NCBI RefSeq assembly: GCF_016820515.1
Contig: NZ_JADHDV010000014.1
Location: forward strand, 57,311-121,310
Origin: Pseudoxanthomonas beigongshangi
GTDB lineage: Bacteria; Pseudomonadota; Gammaproteobacteria; Xanthomonadales; Xanthomonadaceae
DNA: 64,000 bases
Direction of reading: 5' to 3'
Numbering within the stretch: position 1 is the stretch's first letter; each line of letters opens with the position of its first letter. Below, in pieces: positions 24,672-32,855 of the stretch. The notes under the pieces are model-generated. The model had not been told where the DNA came from, ran no database searches, and saw only the letters and a program-made list of their open reading frames with translations. Made by a program: the position numbers and the translations under genes.

Positions 24672-25988
24672 ATGTCCGACCCCAAGACCCCGCCGCCGTT
24701 GCCGGCGGCGCCCGTGGCCGGCCCCGGCTCGCCGCGGGACGTGCCGCCCCTGCCCGGCCAGTTTCCGGTCGATCCGGCCACCCTGCCCGGCGCCATCCGC
24801 GATGAGCTGGAGGCGCCTGATCCGATGACGCTGGACACGTCCGCCGCCGAACTCAAGGACGGCCTGAACCGCTGTCCGAAATGCGGCGCCACCGATGTCC
24901 GCCTCAGGCTCGGCACCGACGTGCTGGTTTGCCAGTACTGCCGCCATGAATGGCACGGCGCGCGCGTGGAAGAGGAATTCGGGCTGGGCGAAGGCCTCGA
25001 CCAACTGCGCGGCACCGTCATCGCCTCGGGCGCGCGGGACATCGAGGCCGACGCCGCCAGCCTGATGAGCTTCAAATGCACCGGCTGCGGCGCCGAGGTC
25101 ACCGTCAATACCGAAACCACGATGACGGCACGCTGCCACTGGTGCCGTCACGTGTTCGGCGTCAACGAACAGGTCGCCAACGGCGCGGTGCCCGATGCCG
25201 TGCTGCCGTTCCACATCGGCAAGGAGGATGCGGTCGCGCGCATCCGCCAGTTCGTGGACAAACGCCGCCTGTTCGCGCTGAAGGCGTTCAAGGAACAGTT
25301 CACGCCCGAGAATGTCGTCGGCGTCTACCTGCCCTACATGATCGTCGATGGCAACGCGAGCGCCGCCGTCACCGGCAAGGGTGAAATCAAGACCCGCGAA
25401 TACACGCGCGGCAGCGGCGACAAGAAGAAGACCTACTACGACGCCGACGTGTACCAGGTGAACCGCGCGGTGGATTTCACCGTGGACGACCTGCCGCTGG
25501 AATCCTCGTCCGATCGCGGCAACCTGGACACCCGCGTCAACACCAACAACATCATCAATACCATCCTGCCGTTCGACACCAAGAACGCGCTGAAGTGGAA
25601 CGCCTCGTACCTGCTGGGTTTCACCTCGGAGAAACGCAACCTGGACGTCGAGCGGATGCGGCCGAGGCTGGAAGACCAGTTGCTGTCGATCGCGCGCGCG
25701 CAGGTCGAAAGCTCCGTGCGCCGCTACGACCGCGGCGTGCGCTGGGAGCGCGAGCAGCTCGAAGTCCACGGCACCCGCTGGGTGTCGATGTACCTGCCGG
25801 TGTGGCTGTACTCCTATCACCAGCCCGGCCGCAACGGCGGCATGCTGCACTACATCGCGGTGAACGGCCGTACCGGCGAAACCATGGGCAGCGTGCCCGT
25901 GCAGCAATGGAAACTGCTGCTGGCCGCGCTGGCCACCGGCACTTTCATCGAATCCCTGGTCCTTTGGTTCCTGGTGGTGGCGTCATGA
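24672..25988 (+). CDS. Double zinc-ribbon protein with C-terminal membrane helix
   Basis: The 438-aa protein begins with a Pro-rich disordered segment, then two zinc ribbons (RCPKCGATD...VCQYCRHEW, about 68-95, and KCTGCGAEV...RCHWCRHVF, about 136-160). A large beta-rich middle region follows, with a membrane segment at the end (LLLAALATGTFIESLVLWFLVV). TFIIB-type zinc ribbons of this kind occur beside SPFH proteins in many bacteria. It starts 21 bp after the SPFH stop and overlaps the next gene by ATGA. Role unknown. Confidence 0.8.
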   Translation: MSDPKTPPPLPAAPVAGPGSPRDVPPLPGQFPVDPATLPGAIRDELEAPDPMTLDTSAAELKDGLNRCPKCGATDVRLRLGTDVLVCQYCRHEWHGARVEEEFGLGEGLDQLRGTVIASGARDIEADAASLMSFKCTGCGAEVTVNTETTMTARCHWCRHVFGVNEQVANGAVPDAVLPFHIGKEDAVARIRQFVDKRRLFALKAFKEQFTPENVVGVYLPYMIVDGNASAAVTGKGEIKTREYTRGSGDKKKTYYDADVYQVNRAVDFTVDDLPLESSSDRGNLDTRVNTNNIINTILPFDTKNALKWNASYLLGFTSEKRNLDVERMRPRLEDQLLSIARAQVESSVRRYDRGVRWEREQLEVHGTRWVSMYLPVWLYSYHQPGRNGGMLHYIAVNGRTGETMGSVPVQQWKLLLAALATGTFIESLVLWFLVVAS

Positions 25989-26236
25989 GCGACGACGGCG
26001 GACTCTGGTTGCTGGCAGCCGGCCCGGTCGGCGCGACGGCGCTCTATTGGGCCCTGTACCGGTACTACCGCAACACCGACAAGTCACACGCCTTCGAGCG
26101 CGAGACCACGATCGAGGCCAAGCCGGTGACCGGCTCGGACTCGAAGGTCGATACCGTGACCGGTACGCAGGAGACCCGTATCCGTGGCGACAATGTGCGT
26201 GACTATCGGGCGCGGGTGCAGCGGGATGATGGGTGA
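25985..26236 (+). CDS. Small single-pass membrane protein of the SPFH operon
   Basis: The 83-aa product has one N-terminal transmembrane helix (WLLAAGPVGATALYWALYRYY) and a charged cytoplasmic tail rich in Lys, Thr and Arg. Its start overlaps the zinc-ribbon stop (ATGA). No family is recognised; conserved position in this operon type would be the best evidence of function. Confidence 0.7.
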   Translation: MSDDGGLWLLAAGPVGATALYWALYRYYRNTDKSHAFERETTIEAKPVTGSDSKVDTVTGTQETRIRGDNVRDYRARVQRDDG

Positions 26237-26248
26237 GCGCGGCCTGTC

Positions 26249-27178
26249 TCAGCTGCCGCCGTTCCGGATCAAGTCGATCCCCTCGCGATATCTCATCACT
26301 TCGAATGCCGGGAATCGGCGCTTGAACTTGCCTGAGTCGAACAAGTTGTCCTGTTCGTAGCGCGGAAGCAGTTCGCGGATTTCCCGCACTTGGCGGGAGA
26401 ACAACCCCGCGACGGCCAGGCGCCATTTGCCGATGACCTCATACGACACCGGCCTGCCGAACGCCTCGCAGGCCAGGGTGGCGAACTGTCGATACGTCGG
26501 CCGTTCGTCACAGCATGGCAGGTGCCAGGTCTGGCCATAGGCATCGGGCGTATTGCCAAGCAAGGCCAGACCCCGACTCGCGTCGGGCGTCCAGATGAGC
26601 GTGCGCCGGGTATCGTCGCGTACCGGAACGCGTGGTGACTTTCCTTCCTTCAGGCGATCGGTCACAAGCGCATTGGTGAAGCTCTGGGTCTTGCCGGGGC
26701 CATAGAACTCCGGCGCACGGGCAATGAGTACCGGAATGTCACCGCGCGCCATTTCCTCCAGCACCCTCGTGGCCATCTGCGCGCGCACCCGGCCTTTGCG
26801 GCCGACAGGTGCGAAAGGTGCATCCTCGGTCAGCAGCCGGTCATCCTGCGGGTACATGTAGGTGTTGTCGAAATAGGCGAACTTCGCGCCCGTCGCCCGA
26901 CATGCGTCCAGGGCGTTCTCCAGCATCGTGGGGAACTGCCGCTCCCATAGCGCGGTGTCCGGTGGCAGGCCGGCGGTGAAGTACACGATGCGGCTGCCCT
27001 CGACTGCCCTGGCGGTCTGTCCGGCATTGAGTAGGTCCGCGGATGCCACGGCATCGGTGTCATTGACCTTGCGTGGATTGCGACTGACCAGTCGCAGATC
27101 ATGGGTGTGTTTGCGCCGCAATTCGCGCGCAAGTTCCACGGCAATCTGGCCGTTCGCGCCCAGTATCGTCTGCATCAT
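26249..27178 (-). CDS. NAD-dependent epimerase/dehydratase-like protein
   Basis: The 309-aa protein is an extended-SDR type enzyme with an N-terminal Rossmann motif (TILGANGQIAVELARELRR), a Y-x-x-x-less active-site region (YFDNTYMYPQDDRLLTED) and a C-terminal substrate domain. The catalytic YxxxK appears altered (NTYMYPQDD), so it may be a non-catalytic NAD(P)-binding protein of the NmrA/epimerase group. It ends 12 bp from the convergent SPFH operon. Confidence 0.78.
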   Translation of the reverse strand: MMQTILGANGQIAVELARELRRKHTHDLRLVSRNPRKVNDTDAVASADLLNAGQTARAVEGSRIVYFTAGLPPDTALWERQFPTMLENALDACRATGAKFAYFDNTYMYPQDDRLLTEDAPFAPVGRKGRVRAQMATRVLEEMARGDIPVLIARAPEFYGPGKTQSFTNALVTDRLKEGKSPRVPVRDDTRRTLIWTPDASRGLALLGNTPDAYGQTWHLPCCDERPTYRQFATLACEAFGRPVSYEVIGKWRLAVAGLFSRQVREIRELLPRYEQDNLFDSGKFKRRFPAFEVMRYREGIDLIRNGGS

Positions 27179-27244
27179 TGCCTCTTGCGTTTCGACACAC
27201 GCCCCGCGTCCAGCGCGGGGCGTGCGGATCCGTACCAGCGTCGC

Positions 27245-28078
27245 TCAACCTTCCTGCAGGAAGGCCAGCAGATCCGCGTTGACCTGGTCGGCATGCGTGG
27301 TGGGAAGGCCATGCGGCCCGCCCTTGTAGGTGTTGAGCCGGCCGTTCTTCACCAGCTTCGCCGACAGCACGCCCGAGTCATCGTAGGGCACGACCTGATC
27401 GTCGTCGCCGTGGATCACCAGCACCGGGATGGAAATGCCTTTCAAATCCTCGGTGAAGTCGGTCTGCGAGAACGCGACGATGCCGTCATAGTGGGCCTTG
27501 GCGCCGCCCATCATGCCCTGCCGCCACCAGTTCCAGATCACCGCTTCCGACGGCTTGGCGCCGGGGCGGTTGTAGCCATAGAAGGGACCGGCGGGAACGT
27601 CGTAGTAGAACTGCGCACGATTCGCCGCGACCTGCGCCTGGAAGTTGTCGAACACCTCCTTTGGCGTCCCGCCCGGATTGCTCTCGGTCTTGACCATCAG
27701 CGGCGGCACGGCGCTGATGAGCACGGCCTTGGACACCTTGTCCTGGCCGTGCCGCGCGATATAGCGCACCACCTGCCCGCCGCCGGTCGAATGCCCGACA
27801 TGCATCGCGCCGTGGGTGCCGAGCTTCTCGACCACCGCCGCCACGTCGTCGGCGTAGTGATCCATGTCGTGGCCTTCCCAGACCTGGCTGGATCGGCCAT
27901 GCCCGCGTCGGTCATGCGCGACCACCCGGAAACCCTTGTTCATGAAGAACATCATCTGCGCGTCCCAGTCGTCGGAACTGAGCGGCCAGCCGTGATGGAA
28001 ATGGATGACCTGCGCATCGCGCGGGCCCCAGTCCTTGTAGAAGATCTCGACGCCGTCTTTCGTCGTTACGTATCCCAT
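27245..28078 (-). CDS. Alpha/beta hydrolase, non-heme chloroperoxidase/arylesterase type
   Basis: The 277-aa protein shows the family run HFHHGWPLSSDDWDAQMMFF, HDRRGHGRSSQ, the nucleophile elbow HVGHSTGGGQVVRY, Asp in VIHGDDDQVVP and His in GGPHGLPTTH. These are cofactor-free haloperoxidase/arylesterases of about 275 residues. It is divergent from a MerR regulator, with a 19-bp-spaced promoter facing it. The substrate that induces it is unknown. Confidence 0.9.
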   Translation of the reverse strand: MGYVTTKDGVEIFYKDWGPRDAQVIHFHHGWPLSSDDWDAQMMFFMNKGFRVVAHDRRGHGRSSQVWEGHDMDHYADDVAAVVEKLGTHGAMHVGHSTGGGQVVRYIARHGQDKVSKAVLISAVPPLMVKTESNPGGTPKEVFDNFQAQVAANRAQFYYDVPAGPFYGYNRPGAKPSEAVIWNWWRQGMMGGAKAHYDGIVAFSQTDFTEDLKGISIPVLVIHGDDDQVVPYDDSGVLSAKLVKNGRLNTYKGGPHGLPTTHADQVNADLLAFLQEG

Positions 28079-28231
28079 GGGTCTTCTCCTGAGCAGTGGG
28101 TGGGAGGGAAGTCGCCAGTTGCGAAACGAATGTCCCGGACGCGGTTTGCATGCGCATGACACGCCGGGACGGAGCCGGCCCGGCATCCAACCGCGAGCCG
28201 CTCCGAAGCATGCGGTCCGGAGCGTTGCGCC

Positions 28232-28262
28232 ACTGTATGTTTAAAGTAAGCTTCAAGGTCAA
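28232..28262 (-). promoter_or_regulatory. MerR-type promoter with 19-bp spacer
   Basis: On the minus strand TTGACC (28262-28257) and TACAGT (28237-28232) are separated by 19 bp, the elongated spacing that MerR regulators correct by twisting DNA. TTTAAAG and CTTCAAG (28240-28246, 28251-28257) form an imperfect dyad inside the spacer. It drives the alpha/beta hydrolase gene. Confidence 0.7.
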
Positions 28263-28271
28263 TGGTTCCGG

Positions 28272-28721
28272 ATGGACGGCATGAAGATTGGCGAACTGGC
28301 GAAACTGACGGGCCTTTCCGCCTCGCGCATCCGCTTCTACGAGAGCGCCGGCCTGCTCCAGGCGGTGGCCCGCAAGGCCAACGGCTATCGCGATTACCCG
28401 GTCGAGACGGCTGCGGTGCTGGAAATCATCGACAGCGCCCAGCGCGCCGGTTTCTCGCTGGAACAGATCCGCCACCTGCTGCCGCTCGGCAATGGCCGTT
28501 GGGACCACGACGAACTGCGGAGGGCGCTAGAGGCCAGGATCATCGAAATCGACGTCTTGATGAAACGTCTGAAGCAGAGCAAGGCGCAGCTGTTGGTCGC
28601 CATCGAAAGCATCGAGGATCGACCGGACGGCATCGACTGCGCGGACAACCGGATGCGGGTACTCGACCGGCTGCGCGGCCAGGGCGTGGTGTCATCGCCT
28701 CGCAAGGCGCGCGAAACCTGA
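28272..28721 (+). CDS. MerR-family transcriptional regulator
   Basis: The 149-aa protein has the family winged helix (KIGELAKLTGLSASRIRFYESAGLL, then NGYRDYP) and the long dimer helix with the C-terminal part of the redox/organic-compound subgroup. The only Cys (in GIDCADNR) is not paired as in SoxR or CueR, so a metal or iron-sulfur sensor is unlikely. It starts at 28272 or 28281 and is divergent from the hydrolase it very probably controls. Confidence 0.88.
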   Translation: MDGMKIGELAKLTGLSASRIRFYESAGLLQAVARKANGYRDYPVETAAVLEIIDSAQRAGFSLEQIRHLLPLGNGRWDHDELRRALEARIIEIDVLMKRLKQSKAQLLVAIESIEDRPDGIDCADNRMRVLDRLRGQGVVSSPRKARET

Positions 28722-28731
28722 GACGATGCTT

Positions 28732-28762
28732 CCCCGGCTTGACCTTCAACCGGGGTTGAATC
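28732..28762 (+). terminator. Overlapping hairpins after merR-type gene
   Basis: CCCCGG (28732-28737) pairs with CCGGGG (28750-28755), with an inner TTGA/TCAA stem. An alternative stem, TTCAACC with GGTTGAA, overlaps its right arm. It starts 10 bp after the MerR stop and is a plausible terminator. Confidence 0.45.
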
Positions 28763-28871
28763 CTAGTGTGAGGACCGGACTCCCGGAATGATGCGTCGCC
28801 GGCATCGTTCCTGTCCCGACCGCTGAACGCACTCGATTGCCCCTGATGCTCCTGTACCGGCCCTATCGCTC

Positions 28872-29555
28872 ATGACCCGCCGCATCCTCCATGTTGTCAG
28901 CAACGTTGGGCACTTCGACGACCCGTCCCATCCGACGGGCCTGTGGCTGTCCGAACTGACGCATGCCTACGACCTGTTCGAAGCGAAGGGTTTCGAACAG
29001 CGGATCATGAGTCCCCGGGGCGGCGTGTCGCCGCTGGAACCGCGGGCGCTGAAGTGGCCGCTGCTGGACGCCTCCGCCAAGGCATGGCTGGAGAACCGGA
29101 ACAGGATGGCGCTGCTGGCGGACACGGCCCGTCCCGAGGACATCGACCCGGCGGACTTCGACGCCATCTATTTCACCGGCGGACACGCCGTGATGTGGGA
29201 CTTCCCGGACAGCGCCGGACTCCAGCGCATCACCCGCGCAATCTTCGAGCGCGGAGGCGTCGTCTCCGCCGTGTGCCACGGTTACTGTGGCCTATTGAAT
29301 ACGAAGCTGTCCGATGGTTCGCTGCTGGTTTCCGGACGCAGGATCACGGGTTTTTCCTGGCGCGAGGAAATGCTGGCCGGCGTTGCCAGGGACATGCCCT
29401 ACAACGCCGAGCTAGAGATGAAGCTACGCGGCGCGAGATACGAGAAGGCGTTGCTCCCGTTTGTCCCGAAAGCGGTCGTCGACGGCCGTCTGGTGACGGG
29501 GCAGAACCCGGCGTCGGCCAAGGTGACGGCGACGCGGGTGATCGAACTGCTTTGA
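28872..29555 (+). CDS. DJ-1/PfpI-type glutamine amidotransferase-like protein
   Basis: The 227-aa protein has the Hsp31/DJ-1 architecture with the nucleophile elbow AVCHGYCGLL (Cys135-His136) and the family segment YFTGGHAVMWDFPDS. Related proteins act as chaperones or glyoxalase III. Glu and Asp residues upstream (DIDPADFDAIYF) fit the usual triad. Monocistronic, independent of the nearby MerR gene. Confidence 0.88.
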   Translation: MTRRILHVVSNVGHFDDPSHPTGLWLSELTHAYDLFEAKGFEQRIMSPRGGVSPLEPRALKWPLLDASAKAWLENRNRMALLADTARPEDIDPADFDAIYFTGGHAVMWDFPDSAGLQRITRAIFERGGVVSAVCHGYCGLLNTKLSDGSLLVSGRRITGFSWREEMLAGVARDMPYNAELEMKLRGARYEKALLPFVPKAVVDGRLVTGQNPASAKVTATRVIELL

Positions 29556-29585
29556 TCACCCAACATCGGAAGCGGCCACCCCGCC

Positions 29586-29789
29586 CTACTCCGCGTCCCC
29601 GATGCGCGTATCGACCGCAATCCAGTTGGTTTCCCAGTTGCGTCCGCCGTCGTCCGAATAAGCCTGCTCGAATCGCACCGAATTCGGCGTGATATCCGAG
29701 ATGACGAAGCGGACGAGGATGGCTTTACCGTCGTGGTCTTCCTGACCACAGAAATCGCAGCGGGCGTTGCGAAAGCCGCCTTGGACCGG
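29586..29789 (-). pseudogene. Truncated 3' copy of the exported protein gene at 31658-32242
   Basis: Residues reading GQEDHDGKAILVRFVISD, then FEQAYSDDGGRNWETNWI and the terminal VDTRIGDAE match the C-terminus of the intact exported protein at 31658-32242 almost exactly, and the nucleotides match too. Homology stops near 29789, so the N-terminal two thirds, including signal peptide and start, are missing. Both copies lie in the same orientation and flank the methyltransferase operon. Confidence 0.85.
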
Positions 29790-30069
29790 TGGTGCAGCCT
29801 GTCCCGGCTGCGGAGCGGCAGGAATCGGTCCCTGCGGGCCGCCATCGCCGGAAAGACCGGCAGGGCGGACCGATGACCGCATGGATGGCCGTGTAGACCT
29901 CGGGGCTACCGTCCGTCTTGCTCCCTGGTCCGCTTCAGGTTCGCGCACGTCTTATGGCGTACGATGGCGCGGCAACATCGTGCGTCCCGTCCGACCGTCC
30001 CACCGTCGCTCGCTGCGCTTTTCTTCACGCGTCACCGTCCTTCCGGCAGACGCACCTCCTGGAGTGCCC
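29790..30069. other. Gap before the methyltransferase operon
   Basis: No gene is seen between the truncated repeat and the operon. The remaining open frame continuing upstream from the truncated copy is Arg/Pro-rich without recognisable content. GGAG at 30061-30064 is the ribosome binding site for the ATG at 30070. Confidence 0.35.
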
Positions 30070-30732
30070 ATGACGGGCTACCAAGTCCGCGAGACCCGCC
30101 ACGCCGTGGGTGGTCATGTCTATCGCCTGCGCGTATTGAGCGACAAGCAGCAATTCGCCGACCCCGACGGTCATGGCGCGCGCATCGGCATTTCATCGGC
30201 GCAGTGGAGTCTGTTCGGGCAGCTTTGGCCTGCGGGCCGCCTGCTGGCCCAGGCAATGCAGCGTTTTGACATCGCCGGCAAGCGCATCCTGGAGATCGGC
30301 TGCGGTATCGGCCTGGCCAGTCTGGTGCTGCAGAAGCGCGGCGCCAACGTGGTCGCATCGGACATGCATCCGCTGGCGGAGGTATTCCTGGCCTACAACG
30401 CCGCGCTGAATTGCCTGCCGGCGCTCAACTACCGGCAGCTCCGCTGGGATACCCCGCTGCCGTCACTGGGTCGCTTCGATGCGATCGTCGCCAGCGATGT
30501 CCTGTACGAGCGCGACAGTGCGGACGTACTGAGCGCCGTGATCGAACGCCATGCGGAACCCCGTGCGGAGGTGCTGATCACCGATCCCGGGCGCGGCAAC
30601 AGTGCGCGCTTCAGCCACATGCTGGCGGCGCAGGGGTTCGGGGTGGACGCCACGCCCTGTCCGATGGACGACCGCGACGCCCCTCCGCATCGCGGCCGGC
30701 TGCTGCACTACCGGCGGGGACTGGCCGCATGA
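30070..30732 (+). CDS. SAM-dependent methyltransferase (METTL/lysine methyltransferase-like)
   Basis: The 220-aa protein has the class I SAM-binding motif LEIGCGIGLASLVLQKRGANVVASD (motif I Gly-rich loop and acidic end of strand 2) and DAIVASDVLYERD at motif IV, like the METTL/FAM86 group of protein lysine methyltransferases. It ends in overlap with the YkgJ gene (ATGA). Its protein or small-molecule substrate is unknown. Confidence 0.85.
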   Translation: MTGYQVRETRHAVGGHVYRLRVLSDKQQFADPDGHGARIGISSAQWSLFGQLWPAGRLLAQAMQRFDIAGKRILEIGCGIGLASLVLQKRGANVVASDMHPLAEVFLAYNAALNCLPALNYRQLRWDTPLPSLGRFDAIVASDVLYERDSADVLSAVIERHAEPRAEVLITDPGRGNSARFSHMLAAQGFGVDATPCPMDDRDAPPHRGRLLHYRRGLAA

Positions 30733-31049
30733 GCGCCATCCCTGCTTCCGAATTGCCGCTGTGCGCGAGTTGCGATGCCGTGTGCTGCCGCCTGACGGTC
30801 GTGTTGCAGCCGGAAGACCGTATTCCCGCGCATCTGACCGAGCACACGCCGGCCGGCCTGACGGTGATGGCGCGCGATGCGGAAGGTTGGTGCGTGGCCA
30901 TCGACGCGGCACGCATGTGTTGTTCCATCTATGACACACGACCCGATGTGTGTCGCCGCTTCGTCATGTTGGGACCCTACTGCCGCGCGGTGCGCACCGA
31001 ATATCTGGACAGCACCTCGCGTGGCATCCCCCTGACGCTGTACTCATAG
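30729..31049 (+). CDS. YkgJ-family cysteine-cluster protein
   Basis: The 106-aa protein has the YkgJ Cys pattern CASCDAVCCRL, EGWCVAID, RMCCSIYDTRPDVCRRF and GPYC, which binds a metal cluster (zinc or iron). Members of this family appear with methyltransferases and maturation enzymes, but their reaction is not established. Overlaps the methyltransferase gene by ATGA. Confidence 0.88.
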   Translation: MSAIPASELPLCASCDAVCCRLTVVLQPEDRIPAHLTEHTPAGLTVMARDAEGWCVAIDAARMCCSIYDTRPDVCRRFVMLGPYCRAVRTEYLDSTSRGIPLTLYS

Positions 31050-31058
31050 GAGAGCCGC

Positions 31059-31325
31059 ATGTCCCGCCCCCGCAAGCAGATACCGAACGCCGCGACCTCG
31101 CCGAAAGGCCATCGCGAAGTCAGCCGGATGTTCGCGCGCCACCCGGGCAGCAGCGACCGCATCCCCCTCACGCACGAAACCCTGGCGGCCGACCTGGTCG
31201 CCTTCCACCGCGACGGCGGGACCATCGAAGTACTGGGCACGACGTACACGCGGAGCAAGCCAGGCCAGGACGGCAAGTCCATCCCGCCCGCTGACGGCAG
31301 CCCCGCCGCCAAACACCGACGCTGA
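31059..31325 (+). CDS. Small basic hypothetical protein
   Basis: The 88-aa product is basic and hydrophilic at both ends (MSRPRKQIPNAATSPKGHRE; AAKHRR) with a central possible helix-strand segment (AADLVAFHRDGGTIEVLGTTYTR). It lies 9 bp after the YkgJ gene in the same operon. No family is recognised. Confidence 0.6.
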   Translation: MSRPRKQIPNAATSPKGHREVSRMFARHPGSSDRIPLTHETLAADLVAFHRDGGTIEVLGTTYTRSKPGQDGKSIPPADGSPAAKHRR

Positions 31326-31343
31326 GCGAACAGGAGTATCTCC

Positions 31344-31574
31344 TTGCCCGTTACCCCCAACTACGCCTTCGAGAAGCGCCAGCGCGAACTGGCCAAGAAA
31401 AAGAAGCTGGAAGAGAAGAAGAGCCGCAAACGCGATGCGGCTGCGTCCGCGCCCGACACACCTCCACCCGATGCGGCGGCGCCCGGTACGGGAAGCGAAA
31501 CGGATCCGGAGCGCACGCCCGTGACGGCATCGCCGCCGGAGCAGCCACGCATCCATCGCAAGCGTTCCCCTTGA
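31344..31574 (+). CDS. Conserved Lys-rich small protein, TTG start
   Basis: The 76-aa product starts MPVTPNYAFEKRQRELAKKKKLEEKK, a highly charged helix followed by a Pro/Ala-rich low-complexity tail. Near-identical N-termini occur in Xanthomonas-type genomes, usually with a TTG start as here; CAGGAG precedes it by about eight bases. It may bind nucleic acid or ribosomes (inference from charge). Confidence 0.75.
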   Translation: MPVTPNYAFEKRQRELAKKKKLEEKKSRKRDAAASAPDTPPPDAAAPGTGSETDPERTPVTASPPEQPRIHRKRSP

Positions 31575-31657
31575 CCCGATCGCTACCGCGTTCCCGTCAC
31601 CGCGCAGGTTCTGGAATGCATTGCCGAAGCGGGCCTTGAGGGTGTGATTCCCCCGCC

Positions 31658-32242
31658 CTACTCCGCATCCCCGATGCGCGTATCCACCGCAATCCAGTTG
31701 GTTTCCCAGTTGCGCCCGCCATCGTCCGAATAAGCCTGCTCGAATCGCGCCGAATGGGGCGTGATGTCGGAGATGACGAAGCGCACGAGGATGGCCTTGC
31801 CGTCGAGGTCTTCCTGGCCGTAGAACTCGCCGCGCCCGTTGCGGAAGCTGCCGTGGACCGGACGGGTCAGGGTGCCGCTGCGGGCGCCGGCGTAGTGCAG
31901 GCTCCACTGCCCGGCCTGCGGGTTGTACAGGCGCAGACTCACGCCTTCGATGTTTCCGGTCGGGCCCGCCACGCGCAGTTCAACCAGGTTGGCGCGTCCG
32001 TCCAGTACTTTGCTGACGACGCTGGTGCCGGCGTACTCCACCCACTCGTGCGAGCCGGACAACGGCTTGGCCAGCCGCCGCAGTTCGGTCTTCCAGGTGC
32101 CGATTTCCCAATCGAAGTCGTGCTGGCCGTCGCCCGGCGCGGCGGCGGGAGCGGCCTGCGGTGGCTGTGCCGGCGCGTTCATCGCCAGCAATGCCATGGC
32201 CAGGCAGGTGCCGCCGAGCCAGCTTCGCGCGGGGTTTTGCAT
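31658..32242 (-). CDS. Exported hypothetical protein, intact copy of the 29586 fragment
   Basis: The 194-aa protein has a signal peptide (LGGTCLAMALLAMNAPA) and a mature domain with HDFDWEIGTWKTELRRLAKPL and GKAILVRFVISDIT..FEQAYSDDGGRNWETNWIAVDTRIG. That pattern fits a calycin-like beta-barrel seen in DUF1579-type exported proteins. Its last 68 residues are duplicated at 29586-29789. The start at 32242 is set by the signal peptide. It is divergent from an HxlR regulator 51 bp away, which may control it. Confidence 0.8.
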   Translation of the reverse strand: MQNPARSWLGGTCLAMALLAMNAPAQPPQAAPAAAPGDGQHDFDWEIGTWKTELRRLAKPLSGSHEWVEYAGTSVVSKVLDGRANLVELRVAGPTGNIEGVSLRLYNPQAGQWSLHYAGARSGTLTRPVHGSFRNGRGEFYGQEDLDGKAILVRFVISDITPHSARFEQAYSDDGGRNWETNWIAVDTRIGDAE

Positions 32243-32293
32243 CGTGTCGTCCCGTCTCCCATGATGCGCGCAGGATAGGAACGCGAGGCCAGC

Positions 32294-32695
32294 ATGAACA
32301 AGAAGGTACCTGCGGGTAACCATGCCCGGCCCAATCCGCTAGAAGGCTGCCCGCTGGCGGCCGCCTTCGCGGCCATCGGCGGCAAATGGAAACTGACGAT
32401 CCTCTACTGGCTGGCGCACGGCGAACTGCACTTCGCCGGCCTGCAACACCGCGTCACCCCGATCTCGAACAAGGTACTCGCCGAACAACTGCGGGAGCTC
32501 GAAGCTCATGGCCTGGTCGATCGCACTCCCACCGGCAGCGTGCCTGCGCCGGTGATTTACCAGCTGACGGAGTACGGCAAGACCCTGTTGCCGATTGTGG
32601 AAGGGGTGCGGGTGTGGGGGGAAGGCCATTTGCGGCGAGCAGCGGCTGAACCACGATCAGACAGCATGGGATGTGGTGCAGCGGTCCCTGGTTGA
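32294..32695 (+). CDS. HxlR-family transcriptional regulator
   Basis: The 133-aa protein has the HxlR winged helix (GGKWKLTILYWLAHGELHFAGLQHRVTPISNKVLAEQLRELEAHGLV) with the conserved N-terminal Cys19 in LEGCPL, which in several members (HypR, QorR-like) senses electrophiles or oxidants. It is divergent from the exported protein at 32242. Whether the following S9 peptidase gene is under its control is unknown. Confidence 0.88.
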   Translation: MNKKVPAGNHARPNPLEGCPLAAAFAAIGGKWKLTILYWLAHGELHFAGLQHRVTPISNKVLAEQLRELEAHGLVDRTPTGSVPAPVIYQLTEYGKTLLPIVEGVRVWGEGHLRRAAAEPRSDSMGCGAAVPG

Positions 32696-32855
32696 AAGCA
32701 CAACAAACGCGAGCAACAAAATAAAGCACGAATGGACCGATGCGGCGGGCATCTGTCCCAAGCGAAACGTCCTGAGGGGTTGGAAGCCCGATCCCACCCC
32801 GGCTAGACTTGCCATGGGGAACATCCAGGCATCCGGGGCAAAGGGAATTCAGAAC

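Noticed and set aside
23376..25907. Long open frame (over 800 codons) on the minus strand opposite the SPFH operon
   Set aside because: Composition and repeats are those of antisense of GC-rich codons; no domain pattern, while the plus strand carries three clear genes.
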